A stretch of 64,000 nt of DNA from assembly GCF_003286595.3 (NCBI RefSeq), contig NZ_CP132985.1:310001-374000 (forward strand), given 5' to 3'. The DNA is from Aerococcus mictus. GTDB lineage: Bacteria > Bacillota > Bacilli > Lactobacillales > Aerococcaceae. The translations under genes were made by a program, and so were the position numbers. Within the stretch, counting starts at the first letter, position 1; every line of letters starts with the position of its first letter. Positions 17,414-26,336 of this stretch are shown here, one piece after another. The notes under the pieces were generated by a model. The model was not told where the DNA came from and did not search any database. It worked only from the letters and a program-made list of their open reading frames with translations.

Positions 17414-18268
17414 CTATAATAAATTTTTAACGGCTTGGTAGATGTAACGAGCGACGTAGGGATTGTTCATGGTGTAGAGGTGGATCCCATCTACGCCATG
17501 GCTAATCAGGTCAACGATTTGATCAATGGCATAGGCCAGACCGGCATCCCGTAAGGCCAGAGGGTTGTCCTGGTATTTTTCCATCGCCCGGCGGAATTTA
17601 TCGGGAATTTGTACGCCACAAATTCGAGCCATGCTTTCAATTTGCTTTTTATTGGTGACTGGCATAATACCAGCTTCAATAGGAACATCGATGCCTGCTA
17701 AATCAGCCCGTTCTAGGAAGCGATAAAAATAATCATTATCTAGGAAGAGTTGGCTAATTAATTGGTCACTACCGGCATCGACTTTTTCTTTGAGATAGCG
17801 GATATCGGTAATGGGGTCAGGCGCATCCACGTGGCCTTCTGGGTAGCAGGCGGCAATGAGGTTAAAGTCCTCTTTTGACTTGATGTAGCGAATAAGGTCA
17901 GCTGCATAGGGAAAGTCTTCCTTAGGGCTTTGACCAGGTTTAGGATCGCCCCGTAAAACTAGGATATTTTCGATATTGGCTGCTTTTAATTCAGCTAATT
18001 TTTCATCGATACTAGCCCGAGTCTCATATAGGCAGGGCAGGTGAATAACACTTTCAATCCCATAGTTTTTGATCAAAGAGGCAATTTCGATACTTTTTAG
18101 GCGGTTATCACTACCTAAGGCTCCACAGGTCACGCTGATGGCATCGGGATCAAGTTCTTTTAGACCATCTAAGGTTTTATAGATACTGGCAGAGGACGAC
18201 TTAGCATTGGGCGGGAAAACCTCATAGGTGAAGAGGGTCTTTCCCTTAAACAATTCCTTGGTTTTCAT
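17414..18268 (-). CDS. metF: Methylenetetrahydrofolate reductase
   Basis: MetF reduces 5,10-methylene-THF to 5-methyl-THF, the methyl donor for methionine synthase. The 284-residue TIM-barrel flavoprotein shows FTYEVFPPNAKSS (N-terminal catalytic glutamate), SVTCGALGS, LVLRGDPKPG, AACYPEGHVDA and QLFLDNDYFYRFLERA, all MetF hallmarks. It overlaps the end of metE by 23 bases on the same strand, with AAGGAG inside metE, so the pair forms one operon that supplies methyl groups directly to MetE. Confidence 0.95.
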   Translation of the reverse strand: MKTKELFKGKTLFTYEVFPPNAKSSSASIYKTLDGLKELDPDAISVTCGALGSDNRLKSIEIASLIKNYGIESVIHLPCLYETRASIDEKLAELKAANIENILVLRGDPKPGQSPKEDFPYAADLIRYIKSKEDFNLIAACYPEGHVDAPDPITDIRYLKEKVDAGSDQLISQLFLDNDYFYRFLERADLAGIDVPIEAGIMPVTNKKQIESMARICGVQIPDKFRRAMEKYQDNPLALRDAGLAYAIDQIVDLISHGVDGIHLYTMNNPYVARYIYQAVKNLL

Positions 18269-20525
18269 GACGCAACTCCTTTGTTGCTTGGACTAAGTGC
18301 TTGAGGCTGGCTTGGGTTTCTTTTTCGCCCCGGGTTTTTAAACCGCAATCGGGATTGACCCAAAGTTTTTCAGGCTTAACTTTTTGAAGCATTTTATCCA
18401 AGGCTTCCTTAATTTCACTGACACTAGGAATCCGTGGAGAATGGATATCGTAGACACCAGGACCTACTTCGGTAGTGAAATGATTTTCTTTTAAGGAATC
18501 CAGAATTTCTAAGTTAGAACGTGAGGCTTCAAAGGTAATGACATCAGCATCCATGGCATCGATTGCTGGGATAATATCGGTGAATTCGCTATAACACATA
18601 TGGGTGTGGATCTGGGTTTCCTTATGACAACCACTGTGAACGAGACGGAAGGCTGGAATGGCCCAGTCGAGGTATTCTGTATACCAGTCACTTTGACGGA
18701 GAGGGAGTTTCTCCCGCAGGGCGGCTTCGTCGACTTGGATAATGCGGATACCATTGGCCTCTAGATCGAGGACTTCGTCACGGATGGCCAGAGCCAGTTG
18801 TAAGGTGGAGTCTTTCACGCTGATGTCTTCTCTAGGGAAGGACCAGTTTAGGATAGTTACGGGACCGGTCAACATCCCTTTCATTGGTTTCTTGGTGAGG
18901 GATTGGGCATAAACTGACCAGGAAACTGTCATCGATTGAGCGCGTGACACGTCGCCCCAAATAATTGGTGGTTTGACACAGCGGGTACCGTATGACTGAA
19001 CCCAGGCTTTTTCAGTGAATAAGACGCCATTTAACTGTTCACCAAAGTATTCGACCATGTCATTTCTTTCAAATTCACCGTGGACTAAGACATCGAGCCC
19101 CAGCTCTTCTTGCAGTTGGACGCAGTCTTTAATTTTCTCTTTGAGGAAGTTTTGGTAGTCTGCTTGGCTTATTTCACCGTTTTTAAAGGCCTTGCGCTTT
19201 AGCTTAACTTCCTTGGTTTGCGGGAAGGAACCGATAGTTGTTGTTGGAAAGAGAGGTAAGTTAAAGAATGCTTTTTGGGCTTTTTCTCTTTCGTCGAAAG
19301 GCACTGACCGTTGATAGGCTGTTTTAGGGATAGCAGCTAGACGTTCTTGCACCTTAGGATCATAACTGTCAGGTCGATCGGTGAAGAGCGCTTGATTCTC
19401 TTGGAAACGAGGATCATGATGATAATCTGTGTCAATTAACTGACTTAGGTCATCTAATTCGCCCAGTTTCTCTTCAGCAAAGGCAAAATGCTTTTGATAT
19501 TTTTCTGGTAGGGCACTTTCGTTTTCCAAGCTATAGGGAACATGGAGTAGGGAACAAGAAGTGGAAAGAACAAGATCGATTCCTTGACTCTTGAGATCCT
19601 TAATCAGGGCGAGGGAACTTTGGTAGTTATTGCGCCAAATATTTTTCCCATTGACTAGACCTAAAAAGAGGGTTTTATCTTTGGGGAAGCCATAGTGTTC
19701 GACCAATTCTTGGCTCTTCTTCCCTTCAATAAAGTCTAAACCGATACCATCAATCGCTAAGTCGGTGAGTTCTTGATAAACATCTCTCACGTCGCCAAAA
19801 TAGGTATTGACCAGCACCTTGACTTGGTCTTTTTGACTGAGTAAGCCCTGGTAGAGGTCTTTGAATAGTTTGATGTCTTCATGACTTAAGTCATGGACTA
19901 GGTAAGGCTCATCCAGTTGCAGCCATTGGACCTTTTCTGTATTAAGCAGTTTTACGAGATCTTGGTAGGCAGTAATCAGGCCGGCAAGAAAATCTTGGGC
20001 TTGGCTTTGACCGCGGTAACGCGATAGTTTTAAAAGGGTAAAGGGCCCAGGGAAGACGACCTTGCCGTTAATCTTCAAGGCTTTGGCTTCTTCAATAATT
20101 GCCTTTAATCGTTCAGCGTGGAAGCGAATTTCAGTGTCATTATCAAACTCAGGCACAATGTAGTGGTAGTTGGTATTAAACCATTTCTTCATAGCTAGGG
20201 CCTTCACGTCTCCAGCTGGTCCTTGATAGCCCTTAGCCAAGGCAAAATAAGTATCAAGAGCAGACAGCTGGAGAGCTTGATAACGTTTAGGGATAATGTT
20301 CAATTGGAAAGCGGCATCCAAGAGGTTATCATAGTAGGAAAAATCATTAACGGGAATAAAGTCGATGCCTGCTTGAGCTTGTTTAAGCCATTGGTCTTTA
20401 CGGATAGCTTGGGCGGTTGCTTCGAGCTCGTCGACGGTAATTTCTTGGCGGAAATATTTTTCAGTGGCAAATTTTAGTTCTCTAAGTCGTCCTACACGAG
20501 GGTAGCCTATCAGGGATGTTTTCAT
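18246..20525 (-). CDS. metE: Cobalamin-independent methionine synthase
   Basis: The 759-residue enzyme transfers the methyl group of 5-methyl-THF(Glu)n to homocysteine with a zinc-bound thiolate. The C-terminal half shows the zinc ligands in IHTHMCYSEF and NPDCGLKTRG, with HGEFERNDMVEYFGEQ and IIQVDEAALREKLPL; the N-terminal half starts SLIGYPRVGRLRELKFATEKY, typical of MetE. Full family length. The presence of B12-independent MetE beside a B12 synthesis cluster is notable, and no cobalamin riboswitch or T-box was recognised upstream. AGGAG lies 9 bases before the ATG. Confidence 0.96.
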   Translation of the reverse strand: MKTSLIGYPRVGRLRELKFATEKYFRQEITVDELEATAQAIRKDQWLKQAQAGIDFIPVNDFSYYDNLLDAAFQLNIIPKRYQALQLSALDTYFALAKGYQGPAGDVKALAMKKWFNTNYHYIVPEFDNDTEIRFHAERLKAIIEEAKALKINGKVVFPGPFTLLKLSRYRGQSQAQDFLAGLITAYQDLVKLLNTEKVQWLQLDEPYLVHDLSHEDIKLFKDLYQGLLSQKDQVKVLVNTYFGDVRDVYQELTDLAIDGIGLDFIEGKKSQELVEHYGFPKDKTLFLGLVNGKNIWRNNYQSSLALIKDLKSQGIDLVLSTSCSLLHVPYSLENESALPEKYQKHFAFAEEKLGELDDLSQLIDTDYHHDPRFQENQALFTDRPDSYDPKVQERLAAIPKTAYQRSVPFDEREKAQKAFFNLPLFPTTTIGSFPQTKEVKLKRKAFKNGEISQADYQNFLKEKIKDCVQLQEELGLDVLVHGEFERNDMVEYFGEQLNGVLFTEKAWVQSYGTRCVKPPIIWGDVSRAQSMTVSWSVYAQSLTKKPMKGMLTGPVTILNWSFPREDISVKDSTLQLALAIRDEVLDLEANGIRIIQVDEAALREKLPLRQSDWYTEYLDWAIPAFRLVHSGCHKETQIHTHMCYSEFTDIIPAIDAMDADVITFEASRSNLEILDSLKENHFTTEVGPGVYDIHSPRIPSVSEIKEALDKMLQKVKPEKLWVNPDCGLKTRGEKETQASLKHLVQATKELRHENQGIV

Positions 20526-20618
20526 TATCTATCACTCCTAAAAAATAAAAATTAATTTACAAAATCTCCTTTTTTCACTTGTATAGGAGTATAGCTAAAT
20601 CCCAGCTTGGAGTGTTAA

Positions 20619-20633
20619 TATGCATTTTGCATA
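20619..20633. promoter_or_regulatory. Palindrome upstream of metE, candidate operator
   Basis: TATGCA-TTT-TGCATA is a perfect 6-bp inverted repeat about 95 bases before metE, just upstream of a possible minus-strand promoter (TTAACA ... TATACT near 20616-20591). The position fits an activator of metE. The rest of 20526-20798 holds no visible gene. Confidence 0.4.
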
Positions 20634-20798
20634 AAAGGTGATCGAAATTCTAAAAGTTTGATATTATTTTTTAATTAATAAAGAAGTTTTTTGGGGCATT
20701 TTTGAAGACCAGGCTGTTGAGCAAAAAGGGGAGTCCTGTTGAAGCCGAGTAATTGTTTCCATTAAAGCTTTAAAAAATGAAATCAGGTCTATATTTTG

Positions 20799-20807
20799 TG
20801 CTATAAT
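20799..20807 (+). promoter_or_regulatory. Extended -10 promoter of the upstream cobalamin block
   Basis: TGCTATAAT lies 101 bases before the cblS start codon; no -35 is evident. The same 9-mer precedes arcB, lplA and the ClC gene. Confidence 0.6.
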
Positions 20808-20842
20808 TTTAAACAGTGAACTATATCTTGTGATTACAGAGA

Positions 20843-20871
20843 ACTTTTGTAGGGGAATTCTTTACAAAAGT
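20843..20871 (+). other. Leader hairpin upstream of cblS
   Basis: ACTTTTGTA (20843-20851) and TACAAAAGT (20863-20871) form a 9-bp stem followed by CTTTTAC. It may be a weak attenuator or an operator; it does not carry cobalamin-riboswitch motifs. Confidence 0.45.
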
Positions 20872-20907
20872 CTTTTACTTTGCACTTTTTAATTAAGGAG
20901 TAGTCTA

Positions 20908-21684
20908 TTGAAATATCGTGATTTAACCTTGCTTGCTATCGATGAAATGTTTTCTCTTGGACTCACTAAGCAAAGAGCTGGAGAAGATTACTTGGTCTTT
21001 GCCTGTGATAGTTCAGCGAGTATCGGTGAAAAGGCTAATGACCAATTAGCCTCTCCTAATCCCTTAACCGCTCAAACTGCCTTACGGGTGCCTTTGATTG
21101 AGTTGCGAGCAGTGAATGCGGAACCGGTCTTGGCATTTTATTTGGTTAATAATGAAATGAATCCCACGGGACTTGCCTATCAAGAAGGCTTTCAAGCGGA
21201 ACTCAACCGGGCCGGTTTTCCCCATATCCAAGTCAATGGCTCCACGGAAGAGAATATGTTAACCACTATGTCCGCTTTAGGGATCGTTTTGATGGGAAAG
21301 GCACAAAACGCTAAGGGCCTGTGGATTCGACGGGTTGTGAGTGGTGACCGGGTCTTTCAATTAAAACGTCCCCGTTGCGGCCAAGCTGTCCTTGATGAGA
21401 TGGATAAGCTGGTTTCTTATCAGGACATTGATCGCTTGCTGGGGCGTCCGGACTTGGTTCATGAGATTTGTCCGATCGGGTCTAAGGGAGCCCTGAATGA
21501 AGCGGGACAAGTGGCTGACTGTAATCAATTAATCTTTAAGGTTAATCCTCAAGTGGAAGGTTTAAGCATTCACCAAGATTCAGCTGGACCCGCAACCGCC
21601 CTGGTTGTAGTAGGAACAGACCAATTGGAAAGTTTCCTAAAAGAGCATTTTGATGAAGTTTATGACCTGGGAGTGATGGTTTAA
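20908..21684 (+). CDS. cblS: Alpha-ribazole kinase-like protein (PurM/AIR-synthase-like)
   Basis: The 258-residue protein resembles the AIR-synthase-related CblS family: ACDSSASIGEKANDQL (about 28-43), an E-x-x-AVNAEPV strand and NGSTEENMLTTMSALGIVLMGKAQN. In Listeria and Geobacillus CblS phosphorylates alpha-ribazole salvaged from outside, giving alpha-ribazole phosphate for CobS and so replacing CobT. The start is TTG at 20908 with AAGGAG 7 bases upstream. It is the first gene of cblS-cobU-cobS-cobC-cobD-cbiB, and no cobT occurs in the cluster, which supports the assignment. Alternative: a generic PurM-like kinase. Confidence 0.7.
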   Translation: MKYRDLTLLAIDEMFSLGLTKQRAGEDYLVFACDSSASIGEKANDQLASPNPLTAQTALRVPLIELRAVNAEPVLAFYLVNNEMNPTGLAYQEGFQAELNRAGFPHIQVNGSTEENMLTTMSALGIVLMGKAQNAKGLWIRRVVSGDRVFQLKRPRCGQAVLDEMDKLVSYQDIDRLLGRPDLVHEICPIGSKGALNEAGQVADCNQLIFKVNPQVEGLSIHQDSAGPATALVVVGTDQLESFLKEHFDEVYDLGVMV

Positions 21685-21685
21685 T

Positions 21686-22282
21686 ATGGGGGAAATTATT
21701 CTGATATCTGGAGCGGCCAAGAGTGGTAAGACCCAGTTAGCCGAAGAGATGGCCTTGGCCTCTTCCGCTAAGCGCCTTTGCTACATTGCTACCCAAGCCA
21801 ACCAACACACGGATAAGGAGATGGAGCGGCGTATCCTGGCCCACCAAGCCAAGCGATCGCCCCGCTTTGAAACGGTCGAACGTTTTAACGACCTGCCGGA
21901 CTGGATAGCTAGCCAGTCTTATGATGGCTATCTCTTGGATTGTGTGACTTTATGGCTAACCAATCTTTTCTTCGCTTATTTAGAAAAGCAGGGCATTGCA
22001 ACGGAAGACTTTGATCAGAAGATCGCTAATCTTAAAGCCGAAGAGATTAGTGCCATTTCTGACTATTTCCAGCAAGAAGTTGTTGACCTGCTTCTAGCGG
22101 CTCAAAAGACTTCTGCCAGCTTATGGTTGGTGACCAATGAAACCGGTTGGGGCGTAACTCCGCCTAGTCAGTTGGGCCGTTTGTTTGTTGATTTTTACGG
22201 CCAAGTCAACCAGCAACTGGCTGCTGCTAGTGATGAGGTCTACTTAGCCATTATGGGACTAAAAAAACAGGTGAAGCCATGA
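21686..22282 (+). CDS. cobU: Adenosylcobinamide kinase / adenosylcobinamide-phosphate guanylyltransferase
   Basis: CobU phosphorylates adenosylcobinamide and then attaches GMP, making AdoCbi-GDP for CobS. The 198-residue protein has P-loop GAAKSGKT (about 9-16; the usual form is GxxRSGKS), YIATQANQ, D-x-EMERRILAHQAKR with the conserved histidine, YLLDCVTLWLTNLFF and LVTNETGWGVTP, all CobU features. It starts two bases after cblS and overlaps cobS by four bases, so translation is coupled. Confidence 0.93.
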   Translation: MGEIILISGAAKSGKTQLAEEMALASSAKRLCYIATQANQHTDKEMERRILAHQAKRSPRFETVERFNDLPDWIASQSYDGYLLDCVTLWLTNLFFAYLEKQGIATEDFDQKIANLKAEEISAISDYFQQEVVDLLLAAQKTSASLWLVTNETGWGVTPPSQLGRLFVDFYGQVNQQLAAASDEVYLAIMGLKKQVKP

Positions 22283-23040
22283 TTAAAGTTTTAATCATTT
22301 ATTTTCAATTTTTTACCCGGATTCCTATTCCTATCGCCGTCGACCATCCGCTAGAGCGCTACCGTCGGGGGATATATTTACTACCGCTTTTTGGGGGCTT
22401 GCTCTTTAGTCTCTTGGCTTGCATTTATGCTCTCCTGGCTTATGTGTTACCAATCCATGTCGCCTGGTTGATGGTGGTTGTTTTTGAGACGGTAATCACC
22501 GGTGGCTTTCACCAGGACGCCTTGGCGGATACTTGTGATGGGATCTTCTCCGCTCGCAAAAAAGAGGATATGTTACGGATTATGAAGGATTCACGCTTAG
22601 GGGCCTTTGGTGGCATTGCCTTGATCTTTTATTATTTGTTATACTACGTGCTTGGGAGTGAGGTCCTGAATGGCCTTCCTGGATTAGGCTCTCAAATAGG
22701 GTTGATCATTAGTCTGGGACTGATTTCTCGTGCCATGCTTGCCTTAGGCCACTGGCAGCTGGTTTATTCAGGCTACAACCCCAATGGTATGGGGAAAATG
22801 ATGGTAGGGACCCCCAAATGGGGAATCTTACTGGGCCAGTTGTTAACGCTGGTGATCTTGTTTTTCATTATTGGTGTCAAGAGCCTCTTGGCCTATGGGG
22901 TAACCACGCTGGTTGTCTTCCTTTACCGCCGCCATATTTATCATCTCTTAGGCGGAATGAGTGGAGACACGGTGGGGTGTATGGGACCTTTGAGTGAGGT
23001 CACTTTTCTTTTAGGCATACTGGCTTTAGGAGGGTTTTGA
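22279..23040 (+). CDS. cobS: Adenosylcobinamide-GDP ribazoletransferase (cobalamin synthase)
   Basis: CobS is the membrane enzyme that joins AdoCbi-GDP to alpha-ribazole or its phosphate. The 253-residue polytopic protein shows FFTRIPIPI, RYRRGIYLLPLFGG, TGGFHQDALADTCDGIFSA with the acidic metal-binding residues, MKDSRLGAFGG and GGMSGDTVGCMGPLSEV. Length and motifs are standard. It overlaps cobU (ATGA) and cobC. Confidence 0.95.
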   Translation: MIKVLIIYFQFFTRIPIPIAVDHPLERYRRGIYLLPLFGGLLFSLLACIYALLAYVLPIHVAWLMVVVFETVITGGFHQDALADTCDGIFSARKKEDMLRIMKDSRLGAFGGIALIFYYLLYYVLGSEVLNGLPGLGSQIGLIISLGLISRAMLALGHWQLVYSGYNPNGMGKMMVGTPKWGILLGQLLTLVILFFIIGVKSLLAYGVTTLVVFLYRRHIYHLLGGMSGDTVGCMGPLSEVTFLLGILALGGF

Positions 23041-23690
23041 TGGATCTTTATTTAGCCCGGCACGGCCAAAGCGTGCGCAATGTTGATGGTCAATTTTATG
23101 GCCGGCTTGACCCGCATTTAACCCCACTGGGACAACAACAAGCCCGGGCCTTGGGAAAGGCACTAAGAGGAAAAAGCATTGACCGTTTAGTGACCTCTAG
23201 AATGCAGCGGACCCAAGAAACTGCCCAGATTATTGCAGACAGCCTAAAAGCTGAAAATGATTTCCAGGCCTTTCCTTGGACTCGGGAAGTTGATTTGAAC
23301 GAACGTGATTTGGGGGTCTGGGAAGGGAAAACGGCTCAAGAGATTGAAGCCATGGATCCTAAGACCTGGTGGGAATACATTGCCCAACCCTTTCTTACCA
23401 CTCCGACTGGGGCAGAAAGCTATTTTGCCTTTAGAGATCGGGTCTTGAGGGCTCTATTAAGCGTCTTTAGCTCAGCTAGTCATGAGAGCAGCTATTTCTT
23501 ACTGGGCCACCATGGTTGGTTGCGCTTATTGGTCAGTCGGCTCTTAAATTTGGACGTCAAATATTTTGATTGTCACTTTACCCAGGGAAGGATTTATCGT
23601 TATTCGATTGACCAGTCTTTATTTTTGGACCGGCTAGTTGAGGCTATTGAAGAGGGGGATGAAAAATGCCAAAACATGGTGGAAATTTAA
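23040..23690 (+). CDS. cobC: Alpha-ribazole phosphatase-like histidine phosphatase
   Basis: The 216-residue histidine phosphatase has LARHGQSVRNVDG with the catalytic histidine, TSRMQRTQETAQII, NERDLGVWEGKTAQEI and LLGHHGWLRLLVSRLL with the second histidine. In cobalamin synthesis CobC removes phosphate from adenosylcobalamin 5'-phosphate or alpha-ribazole phosphate. The start at 23040 overlaps the cobS stop (TGATG), and the 3' end overlaps cobD. Family certain; the exact substrate is inferred from the cluster. Confidence 0.87.
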   Translation: MDLYLARHGQSVRNVDGQFYGRLDPHLTPLGQQQARALGKALRGKSIDRLVTSRMQRTQETAQIIADSLKAENDFQAFPWTREVDLNERDLGVWEGKTAQEIEAMDPKTWWEYIAQPFLTTPTGAESYFAFRDRVLRALLSVFSSASHESSYFLLGHHGWLRLLVSRLLNLDVKYFDCHFTQGRIYRYSIDQSLFLDRLVEAIEEGDEKCQNMVEI

Positions 23691-24751
23691 AGGAACTTAG
23701 CCAGGAAATGGGCAGGGATATGACCCAGGCCTTGGACTTTTCCGCCAATATTAATCCCCTCGGCTTGCCCCAGGCCTTTAAGGAAGTCATTGTTTCCCAT
23801 TTGGACCAGCTGGATCGCTATCCGGACTACACTTATCGGGACTTACGCCAAGCCCTGGCGGACTTTTATCAAGTGTCCTATGACCACTTACTGGTGGGCA
23901 ATGGGGCCGCAGAATTGATTGACCTCTTGGCCTTTACCTTGCCATACCCGATGGTTACCATTGAACCTTGTTTTAATGAGTATGGGGCTAGTGCTAAGAA
24001 ATATAAGCGCCCCCACTGGTCTTATCAGACCCAGGCAGAAGATGATTTTACCTTTAATTTAGAGGGCTTTTGGGCCTGGCTGGATACTCACCGTACCCGA
24101 GAGGCAGACCAGGCAGGGGTGTTTTCGGTCTGGCTCTGCCAACCTAATAATCCCACTGGGGCCTTGTATCCCCCCAACTTATTAAGGCGTTTATTAATTG
24201 GTGTCAGCGACCGCGGGGGGTTCTTAGTGGTGGATGAATCCTTTATTGATTTTCTTCCTGACCAGGTTGACTATTCGCTGCTAGGACAAGTAGAAAAAGA
24301 AGAAAATTTGGTGATTATTCGCTCCCTAACCAAGTTTTACGCCATACCCGCTCTTCGCCTAGGCGTAGCCATGACCAGTAACCAATCCTTCTTGGATGAC
24401 TTAGAGGCGGCTCAGCTGACTTGGTCAGTCAACGGCTTAGCGGAAGCCTGTGGTCGAGAAATGCCTGACTTATCCGCTTACCGCCAAGACTCTTTGAATT
24501 ATTTAGCAGAAGCTAAAAAAGACTTGCAGGCAGGATTGGAGAGTTTTTCGGCTTTGAAAGTCTTTCCTAGTGCTGCTAACTTCTTTTTAATCCAAGGACC
24601 CAATGACTTGGCCCAAAACTTATTGAAAAAGGGCATTGTTTTGCGTCAGACAAGTGATTTCAAGGGCTTGGGACCAGGTTACTACCGTTTGGCCGTTCGA
24701 ACGAAGGAAGAAAACCAGGCTTTACTTCAAGCCTTGGCTGATATTTTATGA
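23666..24751 (+). CDS. cobD: L-threonine-O-3-phosphate decarboxylase (CobD-type aminotransferase fold)
   Basis: CobD makes (R)-1-amino-2-propanol phosphate, the linker between corrin ring and nucleotide loop. The 361-residue PLP enzyme begins MPKHGGNLKELSQEMG and shows DFSANINPLGLP, RYPDYTYRDLR, VGNGAAELIDLLA, CQPNNPTGALYP, VVDESFIDFLP and the PLP lysine in RSLTKFYAIPALRLG. This fits CobD better than histidinol-phosphate aminotransferase, as does its place beside cbiB. It overlaps cobC by 25 bases. Confidence 0.9.
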   Translation: MPKHGGNLKELSQEMGRDMTQALDFSANINPLGLPQAFKEVIVSHLDQLDRYPDYTYRDLRQALADFYQVSYDHLLVGNGAAELIDLLAFTLPYPMVTIEPCFNEYGASAKKYKRPHWSYQTQAEDDFTFNLEGFWAWLDTHRTREADQAGVFSVWLCQPNNPTGALYPPNLLRRLLIGVSDRGGFLVVDESFIDFLPDQVDYSLLGQVEKEENLVIIRSLTKFYAIPALRLGVAMTSNQSFLDDLEAAQLTWSVNGLAEACGREMPDLSAYRQDSLNYLAEAKKDLQAGLESFSALKVFPSAANFFLIQGPNDLAQNLLKKGIVLRQTSDFKGLGPGYYRLAVRTKEENQALLQALADIL

Positions 24752-24777
24752 GTGAAATAAAGAAAGAGAGGTAAAGG

Positions 24778-25728
24778 ATGCTTGCTATTTACCGTTTGCT
24801 GGCCTTTCTGTTAGATTTATGGCTAGCCGATCCCCCAAACTGGCCTCACCCGGTGAAATTCTATGGCCGCTTCATTCGTGGTTTTGAGAGACTTAGCCAG
24901 TTCGATAAGAAAAAGCCGATGACTCAAACTTTTTTAGGCGGGGTCTTAGTTTTCTTACTTTTAATCATCATTTTGCTGATTAGTTCTCTGCTACTTTACG
25001 GGGCTAAGCACTTGTCGCCCATCCTCTATGCGCTGGTATGGATCTATCTCACCTATACCTGCTTTGCCGTTAAGGGCTTAGCTGATGAGGCTAATGGGGT
25101 CTTAGAAGCGATGAAGGAAGGTGGTCTACAAGCGGGGCGTCGGCAACTGAGTCGGATTGTCGGGAGAGAAACCAGTCAGCTCAGTGAGGAAGAAGTTTAC
25201 CAAGCCGTCATTGAGACTGTTGCTGAAAACTTAAGTGATGGCTTTGTGGCCCCCTTATTTTACGTGATCTTATTTGGCCCGGTGGGTGGTCTCCTCTATA
25301 AGGGAATTAATACCTTAGATTCGATGATTGCCTACTTGGATGACCGTTATCAATATTTTGGATATTTTGCGGCCAAGTTGGATGACTTGGCAAATTATAT
25401 TCCAGCCCGACTTAGCTGTCTTTTGATTGTTTTAGCCAGTGGCCTTTTGGGCTTAGATATGGCTAATGCTTGGAAGATTAGTTTTCGGGATGGACGTGCC
25501 CATCGCAGCCCCAATGCGGGTTATCCAGAAGCAGCAGCTGCTGGGGCCTTGGGTGTTCAGCTGGGCGGAACCCATGTCTACCATGGCCAGTCCATTGAAA
25601 AACCAACCATTGGAGACCCACAAAAGTTGATCGGTCCCCAGCAGGTAAAAGCCAGTATTGCTTTATTATATACCAGTGCCAGTCTAGCCATGGCTTTGTC
25701 GATGTTGATGATGCTCATTAGTAGCTGA
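24778..25728 (+). CDS. cbiB: Adenosylcobinamide-phosphate synthase
   Basis: CbiB is the membrane enzyme that attaches aminopropanol phosphate to adenosylcobyric acid. The 316-residue protein shows LLDLWLADPPNWPHPVKFYG at the N-terminus, GRETSQLSEEEVYQAVIETV, ENLSDGFVAPLFY, KGINTLDSMIAYLDDRYQYFG, DDLANYIPAR and DGRAHRSPNAGYPEAAAAG, all strongly conserved in the family. Four to five membrane segments are visible. It follows cobD by 26 bases and uses the product of CobD. Confidence 0.95.
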   Translation: MLAIYRLLAFLLDLWLADPPNWPHPVKFYGRFIRGFERLSQFDKKKPMTQTFLGGVLVFLLLIIILLISSLLLYGAKHLSPILYALVWIYLTYTCFAVKGLADEANGVLEAMKEGGLQAGRRQLSRIVGRETSQLSEEEVYQAVIETVAENLSDGFVAPLFYVILFGPVGGLLYKGINTLDSMIAYLDDRYQYFGYFAAKLDDLANYIPARLSCLLIVLASGLLGLDMANAWKISFRDGRAHRSPNAGYPEAAAAGALGVQLGGTHVYHGQSIEKPTIGDPQKLIGPQQVKASIALLYTSASLAMALSMLMMLISS

Positions 25729-25755
25729 TAGCCGCTAAGCCATGCTTTAGGATAA

Positions 25756-25771
25756 GCTGGATTCGTCCAGC
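25756..25771 (+). other. UUCG-capped intercistronic hairpin
   Basis: GCTGGA-TTCG-TCCAGC is a perfect 6-bp stem with a stable UUCG tetraloop, between cbiB and the next gene. No T tract follows, so an mRNA processing or stability role is more likely than termination. Confidence 0.5.
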
Positions 25772-25802
25772 GGAAAAAACAAAAATGAAACGAGGATTAT
25801 TT

Positions 25803-26321
25803 ATGAAAAATTTACATGCCAATATTTTAACTGCCTTACTTTTAGCTATTGCAACTATTGGAGCCAATGTTCACTTTCTAGGTAGTATCGCCTTAGACTC
25901 TTTTCCTGCCTTTCTTGGGGCAATTATTCTAGGTCCAGGCTATGGGTTCTTGCTAGGCCTCCTTTCTCATGGCTTAACCGCTCTCCTATCAGGTTTTCCG
26001 CTGACCCTACCTGCCCATATTATTATTGGAGTAATGATGGGACTTACCTGTTCAGTTTATGGCTATCTACGAGGAAAGGCTGGTAAGTCCATAGGAAAAA
26101 TCCTGTTCAGTGATGCTGTTGCCTTAGTGTTTAATGTTTTACTGGCCCAATTAGCCTTAATCCCTCTTCTCGGTTGGCAAGCGATTTTAGCCATGGTAAC
26201 GGGTGGGTTATTGCTAACTTTATTAATTGCTAGTGTGGTTAACTTAGTATTGGCTGAAGTGGTTTACCTTAGCCTCCCCGCTAAATTCTTAAACCCATTC
26301 ATGAAAACAAAGACAAAATAG
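25803..26321 (+). CDS. cblT: ECF transporter S component, probable alpha-ribazole transporter (CblT-like)
   Basis: The 172-residue membrane protein has about five to six hydrophobic segments and the ECF S-component pattern: an N-terminal helix ending in small residues (LLAIATIGANVHFLG), FPAFLGAIILGPGYGFLLGLLSHGL and repeated glycines. S components bind a vitamin and dock on the shared EcfAA'T module, encoded elsewhere. CblT of Geobacillus and Listeria imports alpha-ribazole for CblS. The position in a cobalamin block with cblS and without cobT supports this; a cobalt or other vitamin S component remains possible. ATG 25803 is preferred because CGAGG precedes it. Confidence 0.55.
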   Translation: MKNLHANILTALLLAIATIGANVHFLGSIALDSFPAFLGAIILGPGYGFLLGLLSHGLTALLSGFPLTLPAHIIIGVMMGLTCSVYGYLRGKAGKSIGKILFSDAVALVFNVLLAQLALIPLLGWQAILAMVTGGLLLTLLIASVVNLVLAEVVYLSLPAKFLNPFMKTKTK

Positions 26322-26336
26322 AGGAGTATCAAATGC

